Shown in pieces: positions 23,238 through 32,243 of a DNA stretch of 64,000 nucleotides. The translations under genes and the position numbers were made by a program. Where the stretch lies: assembly GCA_963920635.1 (NCBI GenBank), contig OY987300.1, forward strand, positions 59,248,915-59,312,914, read 5' to 3'. The notes below the pieces were generated by a model that saw only the letters and a program-made list of their open reading frames with translations, was not told the DNA's origin and did no database searches. Positions within the stretch are counted from its first letter, which is position 1. Each line of letters starts with the position of its first letter. The DNA comes from Pseudeuparius sepicola (Eukaryota > Arthropoda > Insecta > Coleoptera > Anthribidae).

Positions 23238-24579
23238 CTAATGTGTCTGAGTTCGATCGTCCTTGGTTTGGTTGCGCCGATAAAATGTTGGATTGTCCTT
23301 CGTTGCCCGAGCAAACTTCCGAGTTCTCTTGGCGTCGGGAGTCTGCATTCTGGGAGGGTATTTCGGTCTGCCGTGAGAACCCCCGAAACTCCCTCGCGGC
23401 AGACTCCTCAAGTTTAAAGGCTTAGTGCTAGTGGTAGGTTTGGTAACAACTGTCTTGAGCTTGAGGTCTGACGATAATTTTTCCAAATCACGTGCTGCTT
23501 TCACCCGTTCGCCTAAATTTTTCCCAAATAACAAACCATCCACTGAAACGTTGGTGAGCGTCGCTCTAAGTTGCTTGTCAACATCCACTGAGACTAGAGT
23601 CCTTCTACAAGAAGACTGTTCGTGATGAACGTCTGAGAGTAAACGCCCAGCATCGCTGAGCCACTCTATAAGCACTCTTCTGTTCGCCCCCCCCTCTTCT
23701 TTCAACAATACTGTGATTGCTTTGCCAATTGCAACCAAAGCAGCTCCCATTTGATTTTGCTGCTTAGATAACCTTTGATCTCGTTGTTTGTGTTGTTCTG
23801 TGAGTACAGAGAACACTTCCAAATTGAGTTTGGGAGCACCGGCGAAAACCAGGTTATTGGGCGGGGAGTATTTTTTCGACATGGTAGCTTGTACCTCGGG
23901 ATCGAGTCCCTCTTGTAATATTTTGGACCAAATCTGAGCAAGCTCGTTGTTCAGATCCTCTGTGTTTGTCTGATCTGTAACACTATTCTTCCCTAGAAGC
24001 GCCAGAAAGTCCTCTGGAATTGCACCATTAGGTACCGCACCACTGTCCTCCCCTATAACAGAAGGGCGACAAGTAAGTAAAAATTTCTACTGAGTGAGTG
24101 ATCAGATCCATTATACTAGTACTAGACATAGGTCCCTGAAATTTGCCAAACTCGTTAGCAAGTAACAGGAAGCCATTCAAAAATACCCGTAAAATTGCCA
24201 AACTCGTTAGCAACAGGTAACAAAGGATGCGTGCTGGTGTGTGGATTGTTCATGTCAAAACTCGTTGACATTAGAATAAAAAATTCCTAAAAAAAAATAA
24301 AACCAGGTACTTACCTCCTGAATCAGAAGGTTCATAGTCTACAAGCCCGAAGGTATCAGGATTAGACTTCTGAAGAGAAAATTCGTTATCGGGTGCACCA
24401 CCGTCCGAACTCACTGGGGAAGGCTCGCGAATTTTCCGTTTCTTCTTAAGCCGGGAAACCTTTCTTGATAATAGTTTTAACTGTCTCATTATTATAGATA
24501 CCTCGTCCGACGAACCGGAATCCGAATCATCTTCATCCGAGATTACACGTTTACGCGGATTTCGCGCGCGTTTACTCAT
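23238..24579 (-). CDS. DIRS-like Gag-like protein, two exons (24579-24315 and 24052-23238)
   Basis: Joining the two exons gives a single frame of 359 codons plus stop. Exon 1 starts MSKRARNPRKR, a basic patch, followed by an acidic DEDDSDSGSSD stretch and another basic RLKKKRK patch. An alternative upstream Met at 24633 sits at the edge of the terminal repeat and is less likely. Exon 2 continues with GAIPEDFLALLGKN and a helical LNNELAQIWSKILQEG, then MSKKYSPPNN (which could serve as an unspliced start), FSVLTEQHKQRDQRLSKQQNQMG and a basic Gly/Arg-rich tail. It has no CCHC knuckle, as usual in DIRS Gag. The role is presumed RNA packaging. Identification rests on position and composition more than on sequence motifs. 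Confidence 0.75.
24053..24314 (-). other. Probable spliceosomal intron inside the DIRS-like gag
   Basis: On the - strand the donor reads CAGGAG|GTAAGTACC and the acceptor TTCTGTTATAG|GGGAGG, 262 bases apart. Removing it joins the acidic exon 1 to the exon 2 frame without a stop, in phase 1, whereas the unspliced frame stops within 15 codons of the donor. An AC-TAG rich interior could hold a branch site, but none was assigned. Confidence 0.72.
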
Positions 24580-24631
24580 ATTGCGAAAAACGACAGCGCG
24601 GCGACGTGACTCCACGTACACGCAAAAGAAC

Positions 24632-24780
24632 AATGAGGTGACCTTGGCGCGCGGCGTAGTACGAGAGGGCGACTGGTTCGACTGTTGTCTTTGTTTAGCT
24701 TTGAAATGCGTGGCTCCACCTATCGGCGGAAGAGTGAACTACATAGTGATCTAGAAGGAAGAGGCGGGTAATACAATTAT
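24632..24780. repeat. DIRS-like element upstream inverted terminal repeat (right in window)
   Basis: Positions 24632-24752 are identical to the inverse of the left repeat. The outer tail, GGAAGAGGCGGGTAATAC, ends in AATTAT at 24775-24780. It probably carries the promoter for the element's - strand transcript; no TATA box was identified. Confidence 0.9.
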
Positions 24781-25137
24781 TTTTATACATAAATCACCTC
24801 GCTGATTTTTTGAAAATCGGGTCATTCTACATATTTTGAGGGTGTTGGACCCATTCGGACTTCACATGCGGCATCGGGAGCTTCATTTTCCACATTACTG
24901 GGTTCTACTACGGGTTGAAAAACAAACTCTATGATCGGGATCATTCTTTAAACAACACCACCTCCAAAATCTTATAAAATGTTATAATGTATCACCATGT
25001 CTACAACAACCTCTATATCACCATATATAACCACCCGCCTAGTTTCATCGGTCATGAAGTATCAAAATTCTTGTCAAAAAAGTCTTTGTCAGTTCTCCTC
25101 TATTTTGACATTTTTTTATTTTAAAATCTCAAGCAAA
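24781..25137 (+). other. Gap between the DIRS-like element and the SPEF1-like gene
   Basis: This likely contains the promoter and 5' untranslated region of the SPEF1-like gene. The upstream open frame from 24997 encodes a sequence with no CH-domain resemblance and is probably leader. No TATA box is obvious. Confidence 0.45.
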
Positions 25138-25830
25138 ATGGAATTAGATTTAGACGAGCTGTACAAGTGGATCGATTCACACACTATCACCCGCCAGAAG
25201 CGAAATCTAAACAGAGATTTTTCTGATGCCGTGCCCCTAGCAGAAATCTTAAAACAGCATTACCCAAAATTGGTGGATCTTCACAATTATTGCCCGAAGA
25301 ACGGGTTCTCACAAAAGATGAGTAACTGGAATATAATCAACAGAAAAGTATTAAATAAACTGAAGATTAACTTGTCTACCACAGATATGGAGCAGCTTGC
25401 TAAAGCGGAGGCTGGCGCCATTGAGAAATTATTGAACAGAATCAAAGCGAAAGTCGAGAATAAAGAAAGTGGAGACAAAAGCGGTGGTACTAGCGAACGA
25501 GTCTATTATTTGGAAGGTATTTCAAATGATTCCGCGAGAGGAGACAACAATGTTATCCCAATAAAAATGAAAAATGGATCGAAAACTGTAGATCAGAAAA
25601 TAGTTCCTTCCGATATTTATGCCAAAATGGAAAAGGATCTAGAAGAAAAAGATTTAGAAGTAGGCACGCTTAAATCTAAAATAGAACATTTGGAGAAACT
25701 GGTCGAAGTGAAAGAACAAAGAATACAGGACTTGACTCAGCAACTGGAAAAAATTGCTAACGAAGCGACAGACGTATCAACTACAAATTTAAGCTCTCCC
25801 AAGTCTAGGTTTTTCAACAAAATTTTTTAA
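25138..25830 (+). CDS. SPEF1/CLAMP-like calponin-homology protein, single exon
   Basis: The 230-residue protein begins MELDLDELYKWIDS at an ATG in good context (CAAAATGG); an in-frame ATG 47 codons upstream gives an extension unlike the family. Residues 1 to ~105 form the SPEF1-type CH domain, with RQKRNLNRDFSDAVPLAEIL, the HNYCPKNG turn and QKMSNWNIINRKVLNKL, closely following the vertebrate SPEF1 pattern. A polar linker leads to a predicted coiled coil at 161-208 (KMEKDLEEKDLEVGTLKSKI onwards). Family members bind and bundle microtubules of cilia and sperm flagella, so axonemal or sperm function is likely. The gene is intact, lies in the same orientation as labial and would be nested in its intron. 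The lack of introns could mean an ancient retrocopy or a naturally compact insect gene; no poly(A) tract or target duplication is visible. Confidence 0.88.
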   Translation: MELDLDELYKWIDSHTITRQKRNLNRDFSDAVPLAEILKQHYPKLVDLHNYCPKNGFSQKMSNWNIINRKVLNKLKINLSTTDMEQLAKAEAGAIEKLLNRIKAKVENKESGDKSGGTSERVYYLEGISNDSARGDNNVIPIKMKNGSKTVDQKIVPSDIYAKMEKDLEEKDLEVGTLKSKIEHLEKLVEVKEQRIQDLTQQLEKIANEATDVSTTNLSSPKSRFFNKIF

Positions 25831-25910
25831 GTTAGTCTAATACTTGATAACTTACTGTATATTACGTAAACGCGATATGTATATATACGTACCTGCAAAT
25901 TTCTATATAA

Positions 25911-25916
25911 AATAAA
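25911..25916 (+). terminator. Poly(A) signal of the SPEF1-like gene
   Basis: AATAAA lies 80 bases after the stop codon, the only such hexamer at a suitable distance. Confidence 0.6.
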
Positions 25917-26252
25917 TGCGAACAGAAAGAACTATTATGCCCTTGATAATTTTTTTCTTCCTCCCCTGAATAAAAGTTTGGCATAATATCGGACCAACCT
26001 ATGATAAACTACAACCGAGACTAAAATCAAAATTGTGTAACGTTAGCCTTTGCGTCAATACATGCCTGCGCATAACGGATTTGTTGACTTTTTCGTCAGC
26101 TGTATTTGCTTATTTCTCGTCATAGCCGAGTTGTACTTAGTAGCCTGAATTTATACCGATTTAACGAGTAGGTTATGACTACCGAAAATTATGCACACTT
26201 CTATACTGCTGTGTATTTCTGCTATACGTACTTAATACATTATGACTTTGTT

Positions 26253-26599
26253 TTAAGAGGGGGTTGCCGACAGCGATAGTGACGTTAGATTTCGTATTTT
26301 TTTAAGTTGTATAGCATAAAATCTAATAACATTTTACCTGGCAAAAATTTAGTATAAACATCTCTGTCTTCATTTTCATAAGATCTTAAAAGCGCATATG
26401 CAATGGAATTATTATTTTTCCCAAGGTTTTCATAACCTATAAAACAAAACACTGCTTGTAAGATCTTATGATTAAAATGAAGACAGAGATGTTTGTACTA
26501 AATTTTTGCCAGGTAAAATGTTATTAGATTTTATGCTATACAACTTAAAAAAAAATACGAAATCTAACGTCACTTTCGCTGTCGGCAACCCCCTCTTAA
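26253..26599. mobile_element. TTAA-flanked foldback MITE, ~347 bp
   Basis: The left boundary is TTAA followed by GAGGGGGTTGCCGACAGCG, and the right is its inverse, GTCGGCAACCCCCTC followed by TTAA. The arms are about 135 bases, nearly identical, and meet around a 70-base spacer. Duplicated TTAA is the target preference of piggyBac-type transposons, so a piggyBac-mobilised non-autonomous element is the best reading. The terminal bases (GAGG) are not the usual CCC of that superfamily. Confidence 0.75.
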
Positions 26600-27235
26600 T
26601 GTTGGACCCTGAGAACATAGTGTTCTTTTGGAACTAGCTATATACAGGTTGATTTAGTTTTATTCTGGAATACTTCTACAGGTGATATAAAATCATACAA
26701 TAAGACTATTTTGTGGCATAAGTTTTTTCCATAGCCGCCTGATTTTCGAGATACATGGTGTTTAAATTCCCAAAAATTTTAATGTTTCATTTTATATTTG
26801 TCCAGTCGTTAACGATATTCCAACGAAATTTGGTACACACCATGCATTGATTAACACAAACACAAACATCAAATAATTGTCCTTTTTTTTTCGCACGGGG
26901 CTCTGGGGCTGGCATCGTTTTAGACCTTCCCTCGACTCTTCAGGTGAGGTTCCGCGTTGCTTCCGGCGCCACCAAAAAGTCAAGAGTGGTTGTGGAGTCA
27001 TATATCACCGTTAAAGGTCAATGACTACATGGTTGATGGTTAACTTTCTTATTTTTTTTTAAGTAGTATGGATATAGATATATTTAATTTTAGGGATAGC
27101 ACAACGGATATTTTATAATTGGGCGCCACGTCTGACGGCATTGGTCACAGATTATAGAGGTTTAAGATTGGTTTGGACACACCAAATTGTCAGACTGCAG
27201 GGCCTTAAATGCGGTGGGGGTAAAAACTAACGTCA

Positions 27236-27358
27236 TTTGACGAGCACTTTCAATATTTCATTAAAATTCATTCTTAGAAACGCTTCCAAATTGGAGATTA
27301 AGCAAAACATTGAGTCAATGTTAGGATTAGGATTAATTATTTATTTGTTTAATAATAA
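27236..27358. repeat. ~120-bp direct repeat, copy A (copy B at 29009-29130)
   Basis: Copy A shares CATTCTTAGAAACG, GATTAAGCAAAACATTGA and GATTAATTATTTATTTGTTT-like blocks with copy B at about 85% identity by eye. Downstream of both lies TAAATGYTTCACTTAATCTGC (27505 and 29134). In copy A the two parts are separated by a LINE 3' fragment. The copies flank the hAT element. Confidence 0.7.
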
Positions 27359-27360
27359 TA

Positions 27361-27417
27361 AATAATAATAATTTTCACCCTCACAATACTCCAAACTAGG
27401 AGTACCCCAGAAGCAAC
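27361..27417 (-). repeat. Short LINE-like 3' end fragment with ATT repeats, copy 1
   Basis: On the - strand this reads GTTGCTTCTGGGGTACTCCT, then TTTGGAGTATTGTGAGGGTGA and an ATT-rich tail. Two further copies are at 42769-42830 and 53843-53902. The shared internal phrase followed by variable ATT microsatellite suggests the 3' terminus of a non-LTR retrotransposon or SINE. Confidence 0.55.
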
Positions 27418-27896
27418 CACATGCTTGTACGGGGAAGGGGGGCAATTACTATAATTTGGTCTTCGTTGCCATTTGCGGCTAGGGCCCACAAATGGAAACA
27501 GTAAGTAAATGTTTCACTTAATCTGCAATTTGGAAACATTTACAATAAATTTAATGCGAGAAATGATTAAAATAAAATACTTAATTACTGCTATTTTATA
27601 TTATTTAATTGAAAACTCTTTATTTGTTTTCTGTCTTGTCTAATTTTTAGGAAAATCTGTCATATAAAAAGAGTGAACGTATTTGCGAGGCCATAAATAC
27701 TCGAGTAATGTTACTTTGAGGTTCTTCTAGCCAGGGGCGACGGGTCGGGGGGGGGGGGTAATGGGGGTAATTACCCCCCCCCCCCAGGAATTATAATTAC
27801 CCCAAAAATTTATTTATGGATGGAAAAATGGAAAGGCATTTCTATCGAAAGTGTCCCAAATTCAGCCATAAGCGCTTTGCATAGCAATAGTTATTT

Positions 27897-28017
27897 ATGT
27901 ACCAAGGCACTGAAGTTCAACTTTTTATGACTCATGTGGAGTTTAGTTGCTGAGGCCTCTGGCCGAGGCAAATAAACCACATGAGTCATAAAAAGAACTT
28001 CAGTGCCGAGGTACATA
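27897..28017. repeat. Hairpin inside the hAT element with GC-rich apex
   Basis: The left arm contains GCACTGAAGTTCAACTTTTT and ATGACTCATGTGG, and the right arm their inverses. The apex is GAGGCCTCTGGCCGAGGC, itself nearly palindromic. The apex and right flank recur at 46870-46915 in the second hAT copy. Confidence 0.7.
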
Positions 28018-28540
28018 TTATATTTTTCTTGAAATCGGAAAAAAAATGTTTTATTAGGCAAGAAAATAATAATAAGGGATCACCCGTCCACGAACCGACT
28101 ACGCGCGGCGTTGCTTGACTTTACCGATCGCTCTACCTAGGACAAGTATAATGATGTACGGCACCTTCTGACAGAAAAACCAAACTGCTGCTTCTTGTGC
28201 AGCCGACACAACAAATCTATTGATTTTCAAATTTACTAAAATATGTATACTGAAGGATTGCGCTTCTATAGGAAACAATTTCGCAATGTGTACGAAAAGT
28301 TAAATGAGCCTTTATCGGCCGGGTTTTGAATATTTGGTCACTTTTGACGGGCGATTTCTCCGCGTCTGACGTTTGATGTTTACATCTCGCCAAGGCCTAC
28401 TTATTGAAAAAATCGTACAATAATGGGCTACATTATTGTACGATTTCTGTGCTTTTAATGACGATTTTGAGACATTTTAATGCCGATTTCAAGAAAACTT
28501 ATTTACCCTACAATTAACGTAGCTGTCTTTGTTGGTGGTA

Positions 28541-28745
28541 TTGCCAGTAAGCGTTGCTAGTGCAGAGCGTAGTTTTTCTTATTTAAATAGACTATATAAA
28601 GATCTGGCTTAGGTCAACTACTCACCAAGAAAGATTAATTGGATTGGCGCTTATGTATATAAATAGAGATATTAAAATCGACCCCGAAAAAGTTATCGAT
28701 AGATTTTCAAAAATTAAAAAAAGAAGATTACGCTTTGTCTTGTAA
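28541..28745 (+). pseudogene. hAT transposase C-terminal dimerisation region, frameshifted
   Basis: The first frame gives LPVSVASAERSFSYLNRLYK, the highly conserved A-S-x-E-R-x-F motif of the hAT C-terminal dimerisation (hATC) domain. It then hits a stop (TAG) at about 28611. A second frame one base away continues LRSTTHQERLIGLALMYIN then RDIKIDPEKVIDRFSKIKKR to a natural stop at 28743-28745. The two parts fit the family order (ERSFS...K...LRST...QERL.GLAL..IN), so a single-base insertion explains the break. The catalytic DDE region upstream is missing. The copy is therefore dead. Confidence 0.85.
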
Positions 28746-29008
28746 ATATTTAATAAGTTTTGTTTTTTTTTTCTTCAAAAATGTTTGATATTAACAATAA
28801 CAAATAGTTGCAGATTGTCTTGTGTGTAGACTAGACTGTAGTCTTAAGTGTTTGAAAATGTTCAGAGTTTTGATTAAAAGTGATTTTTTTTTCTTTTAAT
28901 CTTTTTTATTTTTTCATATAGCTATAACTTAGCCCAACCCTTTATTACCCCTCCCAGAGTGATTATCACGCGTCGCCACTGCTTCTAGTTCACTCCCTTA
29001 TTGTTGAA

Positions 29009-29130
29009 TTTGGCGGGCACTTTAAATATTTCATAAAAATGCATTCTTAGAAACGATTCTAAATTAGAAATTAAGCAAAACATTGAATCATTGTTTGGAT
29101 TAATTATTTATTTATTTGTTTAATAATATT
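29009..29130. repeat. ~120-bp direct repeat, copy B
   Basis: This is the partner of 27236-27358. It starts 20 bases after the right target duplication of the hAT element. Confidence 0.7.
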
Positions 29131-29583
29131 AAGTAAATGCTTCACTTAATCTGCAATTGGAAGCGTTTACATGCGAACAGATACCAAGAGGATATTTTTG
29201 TCTGCAATTAAAATCTACATAAAAAATTCAATACTTTTATTACAATACAAGGAGAATCGTTTTTTTTTTTCTCTAAAAATGTCATATTTGGAATACCTTA
29301 TAACGGCATGGGTTAGCATAACTTTAGATATAGTTTACCTATGCGGAAAAGTGCGGTTATTTTTTGAAGATCTATCAACTTTTAAAGTCCTGCTACAAAA
29401 AACTGATTCACCCTGTATAGGTAGATTAATTTAAATGGGCGAATCCGAAAGTGATGCATTTTTAACAGGATACATAATATCCAACCAACATATTTTCTTC
29501 CCAGAATTGTAGGGAGATTTTGTTGTATTTTGTTGCACTTATTTATTTGGTCAAGGTCACAGAAAGTATATCTACGCTGGGGT

Positions 29584-29762
29584 CAGTGGCGTAACCAGGG
29601 GGGGGCTTTGGGGGCTTTAGCCCCCCCCCCCCAAAGATCTGCCGCGTGGTATTTATTTCTAAATAAAATTTATTATAAAACAATAATTTTGCCGTAAATA
29701 TTACCAAAGATTTTTTTAAATAATTACCCCCCCCCCAACTTTACATTCTGGTTACGCCACTG
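29584..29762. mobile_element. hAT MITE, 179 bp, GC-tract ends
   Basis: The ends CAGTGGCGTAACCAG and CTGGTTACGCCACTG are perfect 15-bp inverted repeats followed by G- and C-runs. Flanking 8-mers GCTGGGGT and GCTTGGAT agree at six of eight positions, consistent with an aged 8-bp target duplication. Confidence 0.82.
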
Positions 29763-30614
29763 GCTTGGATCAAGGTATTTAGTCGAGTTATACCTACAAC
29801 TAGTGCTGTAGAAGCTGCACCAGAATTCTTATGGTATTACCCGTAAACAACAACTATAATAGGTACAATTACTCTCGCTACTCAACGTAAAACAATGGTT
29901 TTTAATGTGCAATTGTGATAAACCGTCTTTAAAATACCTATCTCCGCGTAGCGTATATGTTCAGTGTACCTTGCCGTTATCTTAAAAAAATTTTATATAA
30001 ACAATATTTGGCCAGACTATCTACTTTGGTGATATTTGTATGTTTCTAAAATTACAGTGTGGTCGAAAAAATTCGCAACAAATGGGAATTTTTGTTTGTT
30101 GAGAAATTAAAAAAGGATTTTGGAGAATCCTCTCTACATGGCTAAGAAACGATTTTGTCATATGTCAAGTCACCTCCAATATGGCGGAAATATCAAGGAA
30201 CTACCATTAAGAGGTTAAATGACGAGTTATATCACAAAATGTCATTTGAAAAAGATTATTTTCCTGCTCCCCCCCCCCCCCCCCCCGTAAGTTCACTTTA
30301 TATACTCGGCCAACAGGCCCGAAAGCGAAAGTCAAATGTTCGAGGTGCCCTGTTATTTTGGTTGCTAGCTGCGAAAGTGGTTGCTAGGTACAAAAAGTAT
30401 TGCTTAGCAACCCTTACGCAGCAAGGACCTTAAAACCATTAATAAAATATATGTAGCAACGCGAATCTTGCGTCAATTTTAATAGGTTTTAAAACAATCG
30501 TTTTACAAATTGGTTTTAATCATAAAGAACACGAATTATACCAAAGAAACATTAATAATTTAAATGTTTCTCTGGCGTCAAATAAGAGCCGCATAATAGA
30601 ACAAATTTGACAAG

Positions 30615-30700
30615 CACCGCGCTACCGGTTACCGGTGGGGTAAGAGTACGCGATTAGTAATTCGTAGATCCATGGTTCAAATCCCGTACAAAGCTCAACA
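30615..30700 (+). ncRNA. tRNA-derived SINE head or tRNA pseudogene
   Basis: GGTTCAAATCC at 30674-30684 is a good RNA polymerase III B box, preceded by GTGGGGTAAGAGTACGCG resembling an A box and D arm at the proper distance, and followed by AT-rich sequence. The cloverleaf stems are imperfect: the anticodon stem has mismatches and the 5' acceptor strand is not clear. An intact tRNA is therefore unlikely. It is best read as the head of a SINE. Confidence 0.5.
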
Positions 30701-30877
30701 TTTTTTATTTATTTTTTATTATCGCTGCATTCTGCCTCTTATGTTTATCACTGATTATTATTTTTAGTAATTGAACAAAGGTTATTTTGAAGATCATTAT
30801 TATTCACAATCTACTCCATATGTATTTAGAGCTTTATTCAAAGTACCTATAACTTGAAATTTTCGGTAGCACGAAAA

Positions 30878-31019
30878 ATGTAATACATTGCACGATGCGT
30901 AAGCTCTTTTTTGGCCTCGGAGGTACTTTTAATGACCGAGGCAATGCGAGCGTTGCCTCGGTCTTTAAACAACCTCCTCGGCCAAAAAAGTGCACTTACG
31001 CATCTGGCAATGTAAATAA
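30878..31019. repeat. Hairpin element with GC-rich apex
   Basis: The left arm contains GATGCGTAAG and CTTTTTTGGCCTCGGAGG, and the right arm CCTCGGCCAAAAAAGTGC and CTTACGCATC. The apex repeats the theme with GACCGAGGCAATGCGAGCG then TTGCCTCGGTC. Confidence 0.7.
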
Positions 31020-31101
31020 CTATTAGATCTTTGTGCAAAATTTTAGATAGTTCGCAAAAAAACTAAAATTACACTTTTTCAAAATAGTACCTACCTATAT
31101 T

Positions 31102-31221
31102 TCATTACGGGTCTGGAAACAAGGATTTTTCCGTGCGCGTGTGACAAATTCTTGTGTGAGGCGAAGCCGAACACGGGAAGTCATGCAAGCACGGGAAAAT
31201 CTATTTCTGGAGGTGTAATGA
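31102..31221. repeat. Hairpin element with GC-rich apex
   Basis: The outer TCATTAC and GTAATGA, inner GGATTTTTCCGTG and CACGGGAAAATC, and apex GAGGCGAAGCCGAACACGGG form a 120-bp foldback with mismatches. Confidence 0.6.
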
Positions 31222-32179
31222 ACGATATTTTTTGTTGAATAAAACGTCAAAAGATATTACAGAAATGCATATCTAAATCTTCAAACACTTACGAATTAAA
31301 ATGCGAAATAGATACATTACATGTTAAATATCAGGTAGCATACTTTCTTTAATTTAGTTTACTTTGTTGTATATTTCTATTTTAAAGCCATATATTCGGT
31401 ATTTTTACTATGTGCACGAAAAGTATGGGAGATCGGGAAGGTTTTTTCCGTGCGCTGTTTCCGCTGGCTAGCCTGAAAAAGCCTATTTTACATTATTACT
31501 AACAGATACAGATGAAAATTAGGTGTTTTCATAGAAATATAATAAGAAGTATTTTGCTTCATCAGAATTTTTTTGCAATTAATTAATGCAATCGGCTATT
31601 CCGAATGGGTTCATCGCAAAAATATATTGTTTTTTTGTCTGGTTTTCCAATAGCTAGACTTAATTGAAAAATCTCCTTTTATTCACGATCCGCGTTGTTG
31701 TAAATCCTCCCTATGGCACGGCTGTATTAAAATTCTAGTCTAGATATTTGTGGAAAACCAGAAAAAATCCATATTTTTGTAGAAAATACATTAGGAATAG
31801 CCTTCTGGTTCTATTTAATTGAAAAAATTAAACATTTTCTAAATAATAAAAAATATTTTTGGGAAATTGTATTTTTTTTTTGTAACTGAGTACATCTCTA
31901 AAGTTACATTCTAAACAAATTTTTTATATAACTTTTTGTAATACCTCGTCATTTAACCTTTTTTAACTAATGAGAGGTGTTTTAATTGTCGCCATATTGG
32001 TGGTGATTTGGCATATTATTATGTCAAAATCGATTCTTAGGTTATTGGGCATGCAGAAAATATTCCCGAAAATATAATTTTTTAATTGCTCATTTGTTGC
32101 AAACTCTTTGGACCACACTGTATAAATGATAATGATAAATATTTTAAGATGGGAAACAGGAAACTATTGCTAAATTAGA

Positions 32180-32243
32180 CTTTAGACTATGACTATGCTA
32201 AAGTTATCTATCTTTAGACTATGACTATGCTAAAGTTATCTAA
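32180..32243. repeat. 32-bp tandem duplication
   Basis: CTTTAGACTATGACTATGCT and the next 12 bases occur twice head to tail, with one difference at the last base. This is a recent local duplication. Confidence 0.85.

Larger units (their letters stand above)
19927..24780 (-). mobile_element. DIRS-like (tyrosine-recombinase) retrotransposon, complete and apparently intact
   Basis: The element spans about 4.85 kb and is read from the - strand. It has inverted, not direct, terminal repeats: a 121-bp block at 24632-24752 is exactly the reverse complement of 19995-20115. Between them lie a Gag-like ORF, an RT-RNase H ORF and a tyrosine recombinase ORF, all open. Next to the downstream repeat is an internal complementary region (20171-20282). 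Its two halves are the reverse complements of the outermost sequences of the left and right ends, overlapping in ATAATT, as expected for a DIRS circle junction. DIRS elements replicate through reverse transcription, a circular intermediate and recombinase-mediated integration, without a DDE integrase and without target duplications; none is seen here. Open frames and identical repeats suggest a recent insertion, here in antisense orientation to labial. Confidence 0.93.
27732..28981 (+). mobile_element. hAT transposon, ~1.25 kb, non-autonomous or decayed
   Basis: The ends are CAGGGGCGACGGGT and CGCGTCGCCACTG. They are flanked by the 8-bp target duplication CTTCTAGC / CTTCTAGT (27724-27731 and 28982-28989), the length diagnostic of hAT elements. 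Inside are long G and C runs near the left end, a 121-bp hairpin (27897-28017), and near the right end the C-terminus of a hAT transposase. A deleted relative lies at 46851-47152. Confidence 0.85.
26641..29420. mobile_element. Candidate element bounded by TATACAGG(G)TGA-type ends, split by a hAT insertion
   Basis: The left end TATACAGGTTGATTTAGTTT and the right end, in reverse complement TATACAGGGTGAATCAGTTT, are similar inverted termini. The ~1.53 kb not belonging to the hAT element (27732-28981) has no coding capacity. TA-type ends suggest Tc1/mariner relatives. Pairing of the two ends is inferred from similarity alone. Confidence 0.4.
30053..32122. mobile_element. Tc1/mariner-like element, ~2.07 kb, non-autonomous, with internal insertions
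   Basis: The left end TACAGTGTGGTC and right end, in reverse complement TACAGTGTGGTCCAAAGAG, are followed by matching TTCGCAACAAATG / TTTGCAACAAATG. Subterminal inverted similarity extends to about 200 bases (for example TTAAATGACGAG near 30217 and CTCGTCATTTAA near 31947). TA at both extremes suits a Tc1/mariner target. No transposase frame is visible. A SINE-like segment and two hairpins sit inside. Confidence 0.65.

Noticed and set aside
30615..30700. Intact tRNA gene
   Set aside because: The B box is good but the acceptor and anticodon stems do not pair properly; reported as a tRNA-derived SINE or pseudogene instead.
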